IMG/VR virus record: IMGVR_UViG_3300042691_015370
Coordinates: 80,888 to 144,887 of that record
Direction: 5' to 3' (one strand)
DNA length: 64,000 bases
Origin: a virus
A model generated the notes under the pieces. It had not been told where the DNA came from. It did not search any database and worked only from the letters and a program-made list of their open reading frames with translations. This document shows, one piece after another, positions 19,092-28,246 of the stretch. The translations under genes and the position numbers were made by a program. Numbering within the stretch: the stretch's first letter is position 1; every line of letters begins with the position of its first letter.

Positions 19092-19610
19092 TCAGTCCCT
19101 GTCATCCCGGTAAGTGTCAATAATATCAACGGCAATGGTCCACCAATACTTATTGAAGCTCAGGTCCCAACTGCGATTCTTCATTACTTCAAAATCCTCG
19201 AAATCGCAACGGAAAAGGAATGAGTCATCAACTCCGAGATCCAATACTTCAAAGCTCGTATCATCATAAATATCTGTAAACTTCCCCCGGATTAGATCAT
19301 AAATGTCTCCAGTCAGGTGCTGACCAACAGCATTATTTTCAGCAAACACCTCAATGAAGGCATTGATCGTATTCTCTTGCAGGCTCCAGTCTTGGCCCAT
19401 ACCCATCTCTTCAAAAGAGAAATCTTCAATCATGACGCCAATAAGGTTAGGGGTAACTTCTTCAGAAGGCTCAACTTGATCAGCAATAATTCTGACAGTC
19501 TTGTGAGGGCGTCCAGCATCAAACCAACCAAGAGTGTCAAGCCCTTCTTCGATATGGCGCTTCAGATTGTCTTTAATTAACCGCTGTCGTTTACCACCTA
19601 CGTAAGCCAT
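19092..19610 (-). CDS. Tail terminator-like / tail completion protein
   Basis: 172 aa. Starts MAYVGGKRQRLIKDN with an N-terminal helix followed by alternating strands (KTVRIIADQVEPSEEV, NTINAFIEVFAENNAVGQHL, WWTIAVDIIDTYRDD). The helix-plus-beta layout and the position right after two head-tail adaptors match tail terminator proteins, which cap the tail tube. No exact family signature was recognised, so this is an order-based call. Confidence 0.55.
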   Translation of the reverse strand: MAYVGGKRQRLIKDNLKRHIEEGLDTLGWFDAGRPHKTVRIIADQVEPSEEVTPNLIGVMIEDFSFEEMGMGQDWSLQENTINAFIEVFAENNAVGQHLTGDIYDLIRGKFTDIYDDTSFEVLDLGVDDSFLFRCDFEDFEVMKNRSWDLSFNKYWWTIAVDIIDTYRDDRD

Positions 19611-19625
19611 AACTCACCCTTGTCC

Positions 19626-20081
19626 TTATGATTCATCGATCGCCGTAAGCCATACACGATAAATCGTGACAGGTCCCAAACCCAACGGTGGCTCCACGAA
19701 ATCTATTACGTAAGTGTTTCCACCAATTTTCGCCTGCGTTGCGCCATCAATCTCTGGAAAGTGTGTGTCCAAAATCGTGACAACTACACGAGGATTCTCA
19801 AACTGACCAATGGCCGTACCATCTGGACGACGGTTCGAAAACTCAACGGCTGCGGGAATCTGCACATCATCGTGCTCTTCTACAGAAGTTGGCACAGCAG
19901 TGAAGTCGTAAGGATTGCCCTTCTCGTCAGCTTTTGTGAAGGTGCGTTCTACGGGCCACTGAAAGGTGATGCGCTCAGACTCTGCCAATGGCAGAGCCAT
20001 CTCCATGGTCGAAGTAATGGCAGAGCGGAAAGCGTCTGCATCAAAGCCCGTCAAGAAGTTCGGATCAGTGGGATTAGCCAT
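19626..20081 (-). CDS. Head-tail stopper-like protein
   Basis: 151 aa, coupled to the upstream gene by TGATG at 20081. Mixed helix then beta (ITFQWPVERTFTKADEKGNP, NPRVVVTILDTHFPEIDG, YVIDFVEPPLGLGPVTIYRVW). The small beta-barrel character and position second after the capsid fit the head completion/stopper class. Assignment from gene order, moderate confidence. Confidence 0.55.
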   Translation of the reverse strand: MANPTDPNFLTGFDADAFRSAITSTMEMALPLAESERITFQWPVERTFTKADEKGNPYDFTAVPTSVEEHDDVQIPAAVEFSNRRPDGTAIGQFENPRVVVTILDTHFPEIDGATQAKIGGNTYVIDFVEPPLGLGPVTIYRVWLTAIDES

Positions 20082-20581
20082 CAGTTAGTCCAGAAGTCCA
20101 TAAGCCCGTCACGCATCGCATAGTCCCGCTGACGGATCGAATCCACATAGATGGTGGAAACCCCATTGAGGGCCGAGAGACGCTCTAGGATGTCGTCACG
20201 CTGCTTTAGGAGAGAATCCAGCAGAGCCTTCAGTACCCCAGCGGACTGCTCAGTCTCGTACTCGACCGGGCCAGCCTTCGCCTTGAAGCGTGTCTTAATC
20301 TGCATAAGGTCGTTTTGCACTTTGTGCAGACCGCAGTAGAAGATCACAATTTGCTGAAGATCACGTCCAAAGGTTGCGGAGCCAGTGAGTGGCGAAACGA
20401 CACCATCCTCATTGCACGTAAATCCACTGATCAAACCATCGTTATATGCCATCCAAAATGCTGTCTTCAGACGACTAATCCACTCATCATCACTAACAGC
20501 ATCATAGAAATCGGCTTGGCCGGGGGCTGTAAGAGAGATAGCGAGATCTGGGATCAATTCAGAAAGATCTACGTTCGCCAT
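20081..20581 (-). CDS. Head-tail connector adaptor
   Basis: 166 aa; GGAGG five bases before ATG 20581. Largely helical (WISRLKTAFWMAYNDG, LKALLDSLLKQRDDILERLS), the usual character of portal-docking adaptors (gp6/gp15-like). It follows the capsid block and overlaps the stopper candidate. Function inferred from fold pattern and order. Confidence 0.55.
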   Translation of the reverse strand: MANVDLSELIPDLAISLTAPGQADFYDAVSDDEWISRLKTAFWMAYNDGLISGFTCNEDGVVSPLTGSATFGRDLQQIVIFYCGLHKVQNDLMQIKTRFKAKAGPVEYETEQSAGVLKALLDSLLKQRDDILERLSALNGVSTIYVDSIRQRDYAMRDGLMDFWTN

Positions 20582-20629
20582 GATTGCCTCCTATCGCATT
20601 AGAACGACATCCGGGGCAAAATTTCAAAC

Positions 20630-21172
20630 TCAGAAATCTACGTTACTAAAGCTCGTATTCTTCATCGGAGCGGGCGCAACAGCAGTCTGAGTGACCTCAA
20701 CTACATCCACGTTGCCACGAACCTCTGCCAGACGTGCCTCAATAGCCTTGTACTGAGCCATGGTCACATTTAGGCCAGACTCTTCTTCCTTTGCCATCTC
20801 GTTCATACGGGAAAGTGCAATGGCATTAGTGATCGTACCAAGACGGTTCTTGAACGCAGCGCCCTTGAGCTTGAAGATGTCACGCATGTCATCCTCAGAA
20901 AGAAGATTGGGATTGTTGGCAATCTCCTGATAATCCTCAGCAGTGTCAACAAGACGCACAGGCGTCAGAGTTCCATTCATGAACAGATCCTTGTCAGGCG
21001 AGGCAGCACGATCCTGATTGATCTGGCGTTCCTCGGTAGTAATCAGCACCTTTGCACCGGAACGAACCGGGGTGTGCTTCAGCTTGTTGGTGTGGGGGTC
21101 AATGGTTTGAATCCAGACCTCGCCAGCACCGGCATTAGTCCAAGTTTCCTTGTCAGTCTTGCTATCAGACAT
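20630..21172 (-). CDS. Unrecognised head-region protein
   Basis: 180 aa, ATG 21172 with GGAGAT upstream. Begins MSDSKTDKETWTNAGAGEVW, has a small beta part (VWIQTIDPHTNKLKHTPV, SGAKVLITTEERQIN) and a C-terminal helix (NVTMAQYKAIEARLAEVRG). It is the first gene after the capsid terminator and before the connector proteins. May be a minor head or neck protein; no motif decides it. Confidence 0.65.
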   Translation of the reverse strand: MSDSKTDKETWTNAGAGEVWIQTIDPHTNKLKHTPVRSGAKVLITTEERQINQDRAASPDKDLFMNGTLTPVRLVDTAEDYQEIANNPNLLSEDDMRDIFKLKGAAFKNRLGTITNAIALSRMNEMAKEEESGLNVTMAQYKAIEARLAEVRGNVDVVEVTQTAVAPAPMKNTSFSNVDF

Positions 21173-21237
21173 AAAAATCTCCTATCGTCCTTTAATCATC
21201 ATACACCATCCGCAGGTGCATTAAACACAAAAAACAC

Positions 21238-21272
21238 AATGGGGAAGAAGGCCGAAGCCTCCTTCCCCATTT
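21238..21272 (-). terminator. Rho-independent terminator after the capsid gene
   Basis: AATGGGGAAGAAGGC and GCCTCCTTCCCCATT form a nearly perfect stem (one bulge) around a short loop. On the minus strand it is followed by GTGTTTTTTG. It lies 20 bases beyond the capsid stop, so it should limit read-through from the highly expressed capsid gene into the connector and tail genes. Confidence 0.85.
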
Positions 21273-21291
21273 ACGTGCCACCTAACTCTTA

Positions 21292-22236
21292 TCAGAGAGA
21301 GGTATCGACAATGCGGCGAAGCCGGTCGGGACGATGAACAACGCCACCGAACTCCTTCTTGCCTAGGAAGTGCCAGTACCAGTTGTCTTCCTCAACGAAT
21401 TCCTTCGTCTTCATGCCGCCCCAGAAGGCGAACTTAGAAGCGTCGGTTGACATGACGTACATCTCGTTGTCGGGGAAGAACGGTACATCGTTCTCATCGG
21501 TGTAGTTCGTGAGCGAAACGATGTTCGCACCACGGTACGTACCGAGTAGACCACGGCGCACCATTTCCTCGTTGGTAGCAGGCAGGAAGCCTGAACCATT
21601 GTAGGAAGAACCGAGTAGCTCATCCATGATCTGCTCAGTCATCGTGGGGCGACCAAGGATGGTCACGTTACGAGTCTTGGAAGCGTCACGAACGCCAGCG
21701 AGAGCGGCGTTTAGCTGAGCTAGCGACACGCCTGACCCAGAAACGTAGCTGGGGCTGGAGTTGTCGGGGATAGCGGCTTGGAACAGAGATAGAACACGCT
21801 GGTTAACCATTGCGTCCATGCGCTGAATTGCTAGGTCAACTAGAGTAGTCGCAGTCTCTGCGAAGTTAGTCTCTAGCTTCTCTTCGAACTCAGTTACGTG
21901 GAAACCAATGATGTCACGGGGAATCTCCATGACCTCACTGTGTAGCGTGCTAGCCTCAATGTAACCACCACGAGCAAGCCAGAAAGCCTTCAGGCCACGA
22001 GTCTCTTTCACGAATGAACGACCGGTGAATGGAAGGTTCTCTACCTCAGCCATAAGCGCTAGCAGGTTCTCATGCTGGAAACCCTCATAGATGGTTTCCG
22101 TCATCTCCTGAGCACGCTCACGACGCCAAGTGGGGTTATCGAAGTTCTGAGCAGCCTCTTCGTTCAGAAGCTGTACCTTCTTGCGGAGGGCTTCAAGCTC
22201 AGGATCAGTTTTACCGTATAGTTTAATGCTTGACAT
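21292..22236 (-). CDS. Major capsid protein (HK97-fold)
   Basis: 314 aa. The sequence follows the HK97-like layout: N-terminal helical arm, an E-loop region (LPFTGRSFVKETRGLKAFW), a long spine helix (AETATTLVDLAIQRMDAMVNQRV), then VTILGRPTMTEQIMDELL and a P-domain beta sheet ending FGGVVHRPDRLRRIVD. It sits after scaffold and decoration candidates and before its own terminator. No protein delta domain is included because a separate scaffold gene precedes it. Confidence 0.85.
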   Translation of the reverse strand: MSSIKLYGKTDPELEALRKKVQLLNEEAAQNFDNPTWRRERAQEMTETIYEGFQHENLLALMAEVENLPFTGRSFVKETRGLKAFWLARGGYIEASTLHSEVMEIPRDIIGFHVTEFEEKLETNFAETATTLVDLAIQRMDAMVNQRVLSLFQAAIPDNSSPSYVSGSGVSLAQLNAALAGVRDASKTRNVTILGRPTMTEQIMDELLGSSYNGSGFLPATNEEMVRRGLLGTYRGANIVSLTNYTDENDVPFFPDNEMYVMSTDASKFAFWGGMKTKEFVEEDNWYWHFLGKKEFGGVVHRPDRLRRIVDTSL

Positions 22237-22252
22237 TTTAGTTAACCCCCTC

Positions 22253-22810
22253 TCAGAAGTTCAGGCGAGCTTCAACTTCGCCAGTAGTAGTGTTAACAGC
22301 GGTTACGATGAGCCATGCGTTAGCGGCAGTCTCAGTCTTGGCCCAGTACCCATCAGTGTCGTTACCAACACCGGGGGTAAGGAAATCGCCAACCTCGACA
22401 CCAACAGTGGCGCCAACCTCATCAACCATTGTGCGAGCAGCAGGGTAACCAGTTCTCACTAGGAACCCAGTATCCTCGGTGTTCTTAAAGGCAACCTTGA
22501 CAGTGGTACCATTTACGACCTGAACAGCCTTCCCAGCGGGAGCGGTGTCGAAGTCGGAGTAGGTGTTCTCTGCGGGGTCTACGCCAGTGAACTGGATATG
22601 CTCAAATACTAGAATACCGCCAGTGCCGGGAGCAGGCTTAGCCTGAGCACCGGTAGCAAGCTCAACACCTAGACGACCGAGATCGTCAGTGTCACCACTT
22701 AGAACAACAGGGGCACCAATTGGCTGGGCCGTGTCGTCTAGGTAGTAGCGACCTGCACGTTCACCCTGACGAGGTGTTACACGAAATTCGAAATTACGAC
22801 CGTATGACAT
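22253..22810 (-). CDS. Capsid decoration / stabilisation protein candidate
   Basis: 185 aa, AGGAGG nine bases before ATG 22810. A beta-rich, Gly/Thr/Val-rich protein (GILVFEHIQFTGVDP, VQVVNGTTVKVAFKN, AWLIVTAVNTTTGEVEARL) located between scaffold and capsid, the usual place of head decoration proteins. No family-defining motif, so the call is positional. Confidence 0.6.
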   Translation of the reverse strand: MSYGRNFEFRVTPRQGERAGRYYLDDTAQPIGAPVVLSGDTDDLGRLGVELATGAQAKPAPGTGGILVFEHIQFTGVDPAENTYSDFDTAPAGKAVQVVNGTTVKVAFKNTEDTGFLVRTGYPAARTMVDEVGATVGVEVGDFLTPGVGNDTDGYWAKTETAANAWLIVTAVNTTTGEVEARLNF

Positions 22811-22833
22811 TGTGGAATCCTCCTTTCAGGGGA

Positions 22834-23535
22834 TCAGTTAAGGGTACGAACGTCAACGCCAGCGTTGCGCGCACCAAATACATCGGCAGCAACGGACTTA
22901 TTGCCGTTGGACTGCTCACGAACATTGCTCATAGCCGTCTCACGCGGGATCGCTGGATTAGCGTCACCCTCGTGGGAAGCGGCAGTAGAAACCTTGAGAT
23001 CTTCGATGTAAGAATCGAATTCCTCATCGGACATTGCGACAAAGGCATCAAGGCGATCCTCAATACGCTCATCACTCATAGAGGTCTGGTCCTTGACAGC
23101 AGCACGCCGAGCCTCTCTACGAGCCTCTAGCTCAGCAGCTTCGGCCTTGGCAGTTTCCTCGGCCTCAAGGTACGCAACAAGATCGTTGTAGCGCTTCTCG
23201 GCATCGGAAACACGAATCTCAGCCTTGTCAAGCTCAGCCTGTAGCTTCTCAATCTCTGTCTTGGCCTCGGCCTCATCGGCCTCATCCTTCAGAGCCTGAA
23301 TCTGCGCTTCTAGGTCAGCGACCTTGGCTTCGGCATCTGCGCTGGCGGTGGCAACAGCCTCCTGCACCGCAGTGTTGAACTCATCTTCGGTAAAAGTCTT
23401 CATGTCACCCCCTCCAGTGGAGTTATCGTCATCTAAAGATAGATTGGGATTGCAGTGGGGACATCCCTCTGCATCGTGTTCAGCGCCTTCCGGCTTCTCT
23501 GCCAACCACTTGTCATGAAGTTCTTTGAGGTTCAT
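22834..23535 (-). CDS. Scaffolding protein with N-terminal Zn-like extension and internal start
   Basis: 233 aa. Residues ~60-165 are a long Ala/Glu/Lys coiled coil, the hallmark of capsid scaffolds, followed by a disordered basic tail. The first 44 residues contain HDAEGCPHCNPN, a CxxC/His cluster that could bind zinc. An internal in-frame ATG at 23403 (MKTFTEDEF) has GGAGGGGG immediately upstream, stronger than the site at 23535, so a shorter scaffold of 189 aa may be made too. Lies between the protease and decoration candidates. Confidence 0.75.
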   Translation of the reverse strand: MNLKELHDKWLAEKPEGAEHDAEGCPHCNPNLSLDDDNSTGGGDMKTFTEDEFNTAVQEAVATASADAEAKVADLEAQIQALKDEADEAEAKTEIEKLQAELDKAEIRVSDAEKRYNDLVAYLEAEETAKAEAAELEARREARRAAVKDQTSMSDERIEDRLDAFVAMSDEEFDSYIEDLKVSTAASHEGDANPAIPRETAMSNVREQSNGNKSVAADVFGARNAGVDVRTLN

Positions 23536-23585
23536 AGGGAAATCCTTTAGTCGCTGAACTAAGTATCGTCAGTGTGAAATATGAA

Positions 23586-24350
23586 TTAAGTAACCGGCTG
23601 GTCTTTAAATGTTCTTTCAATGATTTTGAACATCATCATTTCCCACTCTTGGGGAGAAAGGTCAGGCGATTCACTTGCAATAGATGTCACTAACTTATGC
23701 TTTTCTTCATCAGAAATAAGCTGCGATAGCTCATTTACTGAGGCGTTCTTCCAACCGGGGCGATCAGGCGGATAGATCAGAGCACCGCCCAAAAACAGCG
23801 GCTTGTTAAGCTGACGGCTTGATTCACGGGAGAGAATGTGGTCGCAATAAGTCTCAGACATCGGACCCGCATAATCGAACTCCTGCCCACAACCATTGGG
23901 GCCTGCGCAAGTAACTGACTCAGCCACACACTCCATGCTCTGGTACAAAGCGCCAACACCGTGAGCAGCTTCAACCATGGCAAGCTCATCTGGGAAGTAG
24001 TACTTCCAGAAGGCACCAACCGTCTCGACATAAGGATTGGCATCAGCGTAATCTGGGTAGATCAACTCGGAGCTAACAATGGTGCCAACGATGGAGCGTG
24101 ACTTGTGAGCAAGATTCATTGGCGTATGACTGATGGAGTACTGACTCTCTCGCAGATCCTCCAAGGACCACTGCTGACCGTTGCTATTGGCGTTATCTGC
24201 CTCTACATAAGAACCAACGATCCAGCGAATGGCCGGGTTCTTGACGATATGCTTTGAAGCCCACTCAGATGCAGTGTCACGATCAAGGTCGATCAATCTC
24301 ACGGGTGCGCTAACAAATAATGAATTCTTGCCCTCAGTAAAAACGGTCAT
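23586..24350 (-). CDS. Capsid maturation protease candidate
   Basis: 254 aa. The position between portal and scaffold is that of prohead proteases. Features consistent with a serine protease: NLAHKSRSIVGTIVSSE (His followed by G.I strand) around residue 79 and YQSMECV around residue 137, where Ser could be the nucleophile. A Cys/His cluster (C..NGCG...YCDHI, residues ~147-172) follows and is unusual for this class. The C-terminal third is helical. Fold assignment is inferred; catalytic residues need structural confirmation. Confidence 0.6.
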   Translation of the reverse strand: MTVFTEGKNSLFVSAPVRLIDLDRDTASEWASKHIVKNPAIRWIVGSYVEADNANSNGQQWSLEDLRESQYSISHTPMNLAHKSRSIVGTIVSSELIYPDYADANPYVETVGAFWKYYFPDELAMVEAAHGVGALYQSMECVAESVTCAGPNGCGQEFDYAGPMSETYCDHILSRESSRQLNKPLFLGGALIYPPDRPGWKNASVNELSQLISDEEKHKLVTSIASESPDLSPQEWEMMMFKIIERTFKDQPVT

Positions 24351-24376
24351 GATCGCTCCTTACGCTCTAGCTAACG

Positions 24377-26011
24377 TCAGCCTCTGTTCTTTTTTGAATC
24401 TGGTCGGCCCTTGGTATCAGGGTTCGGCTTGTTTGAATCAGCGTTGCGACCGCCACCATTACTGTTGCCTCCACCAGTGTTACCACCCGTCTTGCCGTCA
24501 ACCGGCGAATCGAATGGCACATGCACTGGAGTGAAGATATCATCATAATACTTAGCTTCACGCTGACGCTTGATAGCCTCGTCCGACTGAATGATGTCAA
24601 GCTCAGCGAGCACGGTGGTACGAGAAACCTCGCCCATACCACGAAGGTCAAGCAAGAACTGAGCAATATTGGGATCGAAGTCGAGCGCAATACGTCGCGG
24701 GTAGAACGCCATCCGTGGTGGTGACTTCAGCTTGGGATTCATCTTGAAAACTTCCGCAAAGACGTGGTTCATGAACGAATCACGAATTTGGTCACGACGA
24801 GCCTCCATCGAAGAAGCAACAACTCGCATCAACTTGATCGAATCGTCACTCGCAGTGCCAGACGAGTAATTGCCGGTAGAAAGAATCTGGAACATGCGAG
24901 AAGTGATGCGAGAATCAATGCCGTTGTACTTCTCAGCAGACAGGTAATCCAAGTCTGGAGTGATGATCTCAATCTCAAGCCTGTGATCAGACACGATAAT
25001 AGGAATGCGAGAGGTGGTCTTAACCTCGTTAGCTACCTGTTGTAGCTCTGCTGCCTGCGCTGGTCGAGAGTCATCACCCTTCTTGACCAGAATGATCGCA
25101 TTCGTGCTACCAAGGATTGTGGCACGATCCATCTCACGTAGAAGGTGCTTCAGGTCTAGAAGCTCAAAGACGGACTCCATACGCACATCAGCAAAACGCC
25201 GGTAGCTGGGTCGAGTGGAGGTAATCCGCCAGACGTTACGGGGATTTAGTAGGTATGTACGACCATCAAGATCTGACTCACCTGTGATGTCAGCAATAAG
25301 TTTTCTCTCATTCTTGTGATCATCGTCTTCAATAGGGTACCTAGCGCTAATAAGCTGACTAACCACAAGATCAGAAGAGTTGTCACCAGCAAGAACATTG
25401 TCAAATTCACGCACTTCACTACGATCAGCAAGGTATACTAGCTTTTCTTGACCAAACATGAAGTTGCCAACAGGAACAACTTTCAGAGGATCTAGGTACG
25501 TCACCCCAATAGGAACAGTCAAAGCGCCAAACTGCTTGCGGCTGCCAGTCGCCTTGAACTGCTTCTTCTGATACAACACTGCGGGGTATGCCTGAGAGAT
25601 GGTGAAAACTTCACGCCAGCCTTCTCGCAGACGCTCAGAAAGATCAATCTCATCGATAATCTGATTCCAGATATCTTCCTCAAGCTCATCATCGCATTCC
25701 ATGTTGATGCGCTTGAATGCTAGTTGCTCAGTGGTTTCAACGACACTAGAAATAACATCGTCAGTACGTACTGCATCGGCAGCTAGCCTGAACTTGTCAA
25801 AAATGTTGTCTGGCGACACCCACTTATCTCTGTTGAAGATAGTACCCTTACGGGTCGCTCCCTGACGAGACTGTGACCACTTACGCAGTGTGGCGATCTC
25901 AGGAGCCTGACTTTCAATTGCCTGCCTGATATCTTCAGTTGAAACTTCGGTATCATTGATGATAGCAATACCATATTCTGGATCGTATTCTATCTCTGAG
26001 CCTTCTGCCAT
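24377..26011 (-). CDS. Portal protein
   Basis: 544 aa from ATG 26011, two bases after the upstream stop with GAAGGG before it; an upstream in-frame ATG (26035) would overlap that gene. Portal-like features: an N-terminal segment DKWVSPDNIFDKFRLAAD, a middle region with ATILGSTNAIILVKKGDD, the long crown/stem helices (DSIKLMRVVASSMEARRDQI), and a Gly/Asn-rich disordered C-terminus. Located directly after the terminase and followed by protease and scaffold genes, the standard order. Forms the dodecameric vertex through which DNA is packaged. Confidence 0.85.
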   Translation of the reverse strand: MAEGSEIEYDPEYGIAIINDTEVSTEDIRQAIESQAPEIATLRKWSQSRQGATRKGTIFNRDKWVSPDNIFDKFRLAADAVRTDDVISSVVETTEQLAFKRINMECDDELEEDIWNQIIDEIDLSERLREGWREVFTISQAYPAVLYQKKQFKATGSRKQFGALTVPIGVTYLDPLKVVPVGNFMFGQEKLVYLADRSEVREFDNVLAGDNSSDLVVSQLISARYPIEDDDHKNERKLIADITGESDLDGRTYLLNPRNVWRITSTRPSYRRFADVRMESVFELLDLKHLLREMDRATILGSTNAIILVKKGDDSRPAQAAELQQVANEVKTTSRIPIIVSDHRLEIEIITPDLDYLSAEKYNGIDSRITSRMFQILSTGNYSSGTASDDSIKLMRVVASSMEARRDQIRDSFMNHVFAEVFKMNPKLKSPPRMAFYPRRIALDFDPNIAQFLLDLRGMGEVSRTTVLAELDIIQSDEAIKRQREAKYYDDIFTPVHVPFDSPVDGKTGGNTGGGNSNGGGRNADSNKPNPDTKGRPDSKKNRG

Positions 26012-26013
26012 GG

Positions 26014-26316
26014 TCAACCCTTCGCCATATCCCACTCATCTTTAACGAGTGTGCCCATTCTGGACCAAATCTTGTCTTGAAAAACACATTCGTTGAGGAA
26101 CGGTATAATTTCTTCGTATCGGAAATCTTTAGCTTTTCGACTTTCTTTAGGAGCCATTGCTGAACTCATAAACCTTGCACGCACCGAGAACGCTGAGATC
26201 ATGGGGAGAATTTCTTTGGGATCTTGAATGTCTTGAAAAGTCCACATTTTCTCAAGATAACCCATCAATTCCTCTCTCCAAGCCACAATTGTCTCGTCCA
26301 AACTTCTGGTTGTCAT
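26014..26316 (-). CDS. Small protein between terminase and portal
   Basis: 100 aa from ATG 26316 (GGAG seven bases upstream); a TTG three bases earlier is less likely. All-helical with charged residues (TIVAWREELMGYLEKMW, FRYEEIIPFLNECVFQDKIW). It overlaps the end of the small Zn protein gene and abuts the portal. Not recognised. Confidence 0.65.
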   Translation of the reverse strand: MTTRSLDETIVAWREELMGYLEKMWTFQDIQDPKEILPMISAFSVRARFMSSAMAPKESRKAKDFRYEEIIPFLNECVFQDKIWSRMGTLVKDEWDMAKG

Positions 26317-26615
26317 CAATTATCTCCAACGGTAACGTCTTTAGGACTGTAAAAATCAATAAGCTCATCGACATCAAGGATGATGTTCCCACCTTCTGTG
26401 ACAAAACCCTTGAATCTCACGACCATCATATCACTATTGGTCTTGACGACGACGTTAACGACGGCTGCATGGGCAAAGTGTTCGTCGCAGAGCACGACAC
26501 TGAGTTTCTTAAAGGGGTCGATTCGCAGCAGACCGTCCTCGCCGCAAATGAAGCACTTACAAAAAGACCATTGGTGGGGGCTTCCAGATATCTTCTTTGC
26601 TTTTAACAAATTCAT
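26316..26615 (-). CDS. Small zinc-ribbon-like protein overlapping the terminase end
   Basis: About 99 aa if ATG 26615 is used; that start lies inside the terminase gene, so the frames overlap by ~59 bases. Cysteines are spaced CKCFIC...VVLCDEHFAH, a zinc-ribbon/knuckle-like cluster, followed by beta strands (AAVVNVVVKTNSDMMVV, GGNIILDVDELIDF). The start is uncertain, because the upstream purines are weak. The conserved-looking C-terminal 80 residues support a real gene. Confidence 0.55.
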   Translation of the reverse strand: MNLLKAKKISGSPHQWSFCKCFICGEDGLLRIDPFKKLSVVLCDEHFAHAAVVNVVVKTNSDMMVVRFKGFVTEGGNIILDVDELIDFYSPKDVTVGDN

Positions 26616-28245
26616 TAATCGCTTCTTGCTGGTACGCAAGAACAGCCATACGGCACGCATCAAGAGTGTGGAATTGCCCTGCGCTGTATAGCTTTTTGCG
26701 ACCGTAAGCGTCCAAAGCCGATTTAGAATAGGTCCAAGTTTGGCCCTGAAACTCTCCAATAATCGATTTGTCATATGGGAGAATAAGTCGATACTGGTCC
26801 ACCATACCTCTGAGAACATCGGTACTCCATTCTAGAACGTTGCGCTTAATGGCTGCCTCTTCCCATCCGTTTGGATCGTTTTCATCGATTTTGACACCAT
26901 CGTCAAACTCAGCGATTACCTTCTCAGAAAAGTTGTAGCCCTTTATTCTTGGGACAATGTGCTTAATCTCTGGTCGCTTACGGGCCATATTCTGAACCTG
27001 CTGGAACAGAGGAAAGCCTGCCCCGGTCGCATCAATAGCAAAGGCTCGTGGCCTATACAGATCAAGCAAATGAATAATTGCATCTGCCTGATCATCGGTT
27101 GCAACCTTCTTCAAAAGAATTCTTGCCAGCAACTTCAGCTTTGTGGGATTCTTGCCCTGCGGGGCTTCTGCAAATACGACAATGGATGATGGAGCAAGTG
27201 TCCAACCAACGTCCATGCCAATCCAAAAGTTCTCATACTTTAAATGACTACCGGGCATATCCAACAATTGCTCAATACACTCAACGTCACGCACCATAGA
27301 CTCATCAATAGATGGACTAACATACTCATTAAGGTTAAAGTCGCTACTGGTGTCGATATCTACATTTTCCATCAATCGGTAAAGAACAAAGATGGGTGAG
27401 TTCTGGTCACCCGGCAGACCATAGATATTACGGCGATAGTCAACAGCATCTGTTGAGCCACCATACTCACGGATATTGCGCTCTCGTTCAGCATCGTTCC
27501 AAGTAGGGCGATACATAGCTGGAAGTGCGTGAACTTTCCAGCCAGAGTCAGGCTGACAGCGCTCATCGAACCCACCACCAACACCTCTGGTCACGCCGTG
27601 AGCACGCCACCTTGCACGAGCGTCACCTTCCTTCAGTGTCGGTGCAATTTCAGCCCATGCCTGTTCGGGCCAGTCAGAAGCCTCATCCATCTCCAGCCAA
27701 ATGGGGTGAGTACCTTTGATGCCCTTACCGTCACGCTGTGGAATACGACCCATGATACGTGCGCCATTGGCAAAGTTGATCATGAATGGCCGATGCTTAA
27801 TGCCACCTCTGCCCTTGGATACCATCTCACGAGCCAACCGACAGTTCGTATACAGCGTCTCAACGTTATCGGTCACAGCATCCAAGTGGACACCCTCAGG
27901 AGCGGTAATAATCATCTCACCCCCGGGGTGGAGAAAGGGAAACGCAAAGGTTCGAAGCTTGATCGACAACGACTTACCAACCGAACGACTAGCTCGGTCG
28001 ATCTGTAGCTTGTCGTCACAACGCCACCACGCCCACTGAAACGGCCAAGCCCGGAAGCAGCCATCACCGGGCTGGAAAGTCATCTCGCCCTGTTCGTTCA
28101 GGACAGGTTCGCCATTTTCGTCAAGAATTGGTTCTGTCTTAGTATCATCAATAAAGGCAAACTCAGCCTGATCCAGACCAGACTCATCAGACAAGATTGC
28201 CCACAAGTAGCACTCTTCTTCCGATAAAGCTTCGTAGACAGCCAT
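26557..28245 (-). CDS. terL: Terminase large subunit
   Basis: 562 aa. N-terminal ATPase with a Walker-A-type SRSVGKS (K90) and Walker B WLEMDEAS (residues 182-189). C-terminal RNase H-like nuclease with FWIGMDVGWT and FAIDATGAG carrying catalytic aspartates, and LDACRMA near the end. Starts one base after the small-subunit candidate ends, which is typical packaging-operon spacing. The motor translocates DNA through the portal and cuts it. The Walker A is slightly atypical (SRSVGKS rather than GxxxxGKT), which is common in phage terminases. Confidence 0.92.
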   Translation of the reverse strand: MAVYEALSEEECYLWAILSDESGLDQAEFAFIDDTKTEPILDENGEPVLNEQGEMTFQPGDGCFRAWPFQWAWWRCDDKLQIDRASRSVGKSLSIKLRTFAFPFLHPGGEMIITAPEGVHLDAVTDNVETLYTNCRLAREMVSKGRGGIKHRPFMINFANGARIMGRIPQRDGKGIKGTHPIWLEMDEASDWPEQAWAEIAPTLKEGDARARWRAHGVTRGVGGGFDERCQPDSGWKVHALPAMYRPTWNDAERERNIREYGGSTDAVDYRRNIYGLPGDQNSPIFVLYRLMENVDIDTSSDFNLNEYVSPSIDESMVRDVECIEQLLDMPGSHLKYENFWIGMDVGWTLAPSSIVVFAEAPQGKNPTKLKLLARILLKKVATDDQADAIIHLLDLYRPRAFAIDATGAGFPLFQQVQNMARKRPEIKHIVPRIKGYNFSEKVIAEFDDGVKIDENDPNGWEEAAIKRNVLEWSTDVLRGMVDQYRLILPYDKSIIGEFQGQTWTYSKSALDAYGRKKLYSAGQFHTLDACRMAVLAYQQEAINEFVKSKEDIWKPPPMVFL

Positions 28246-28246
28246 G

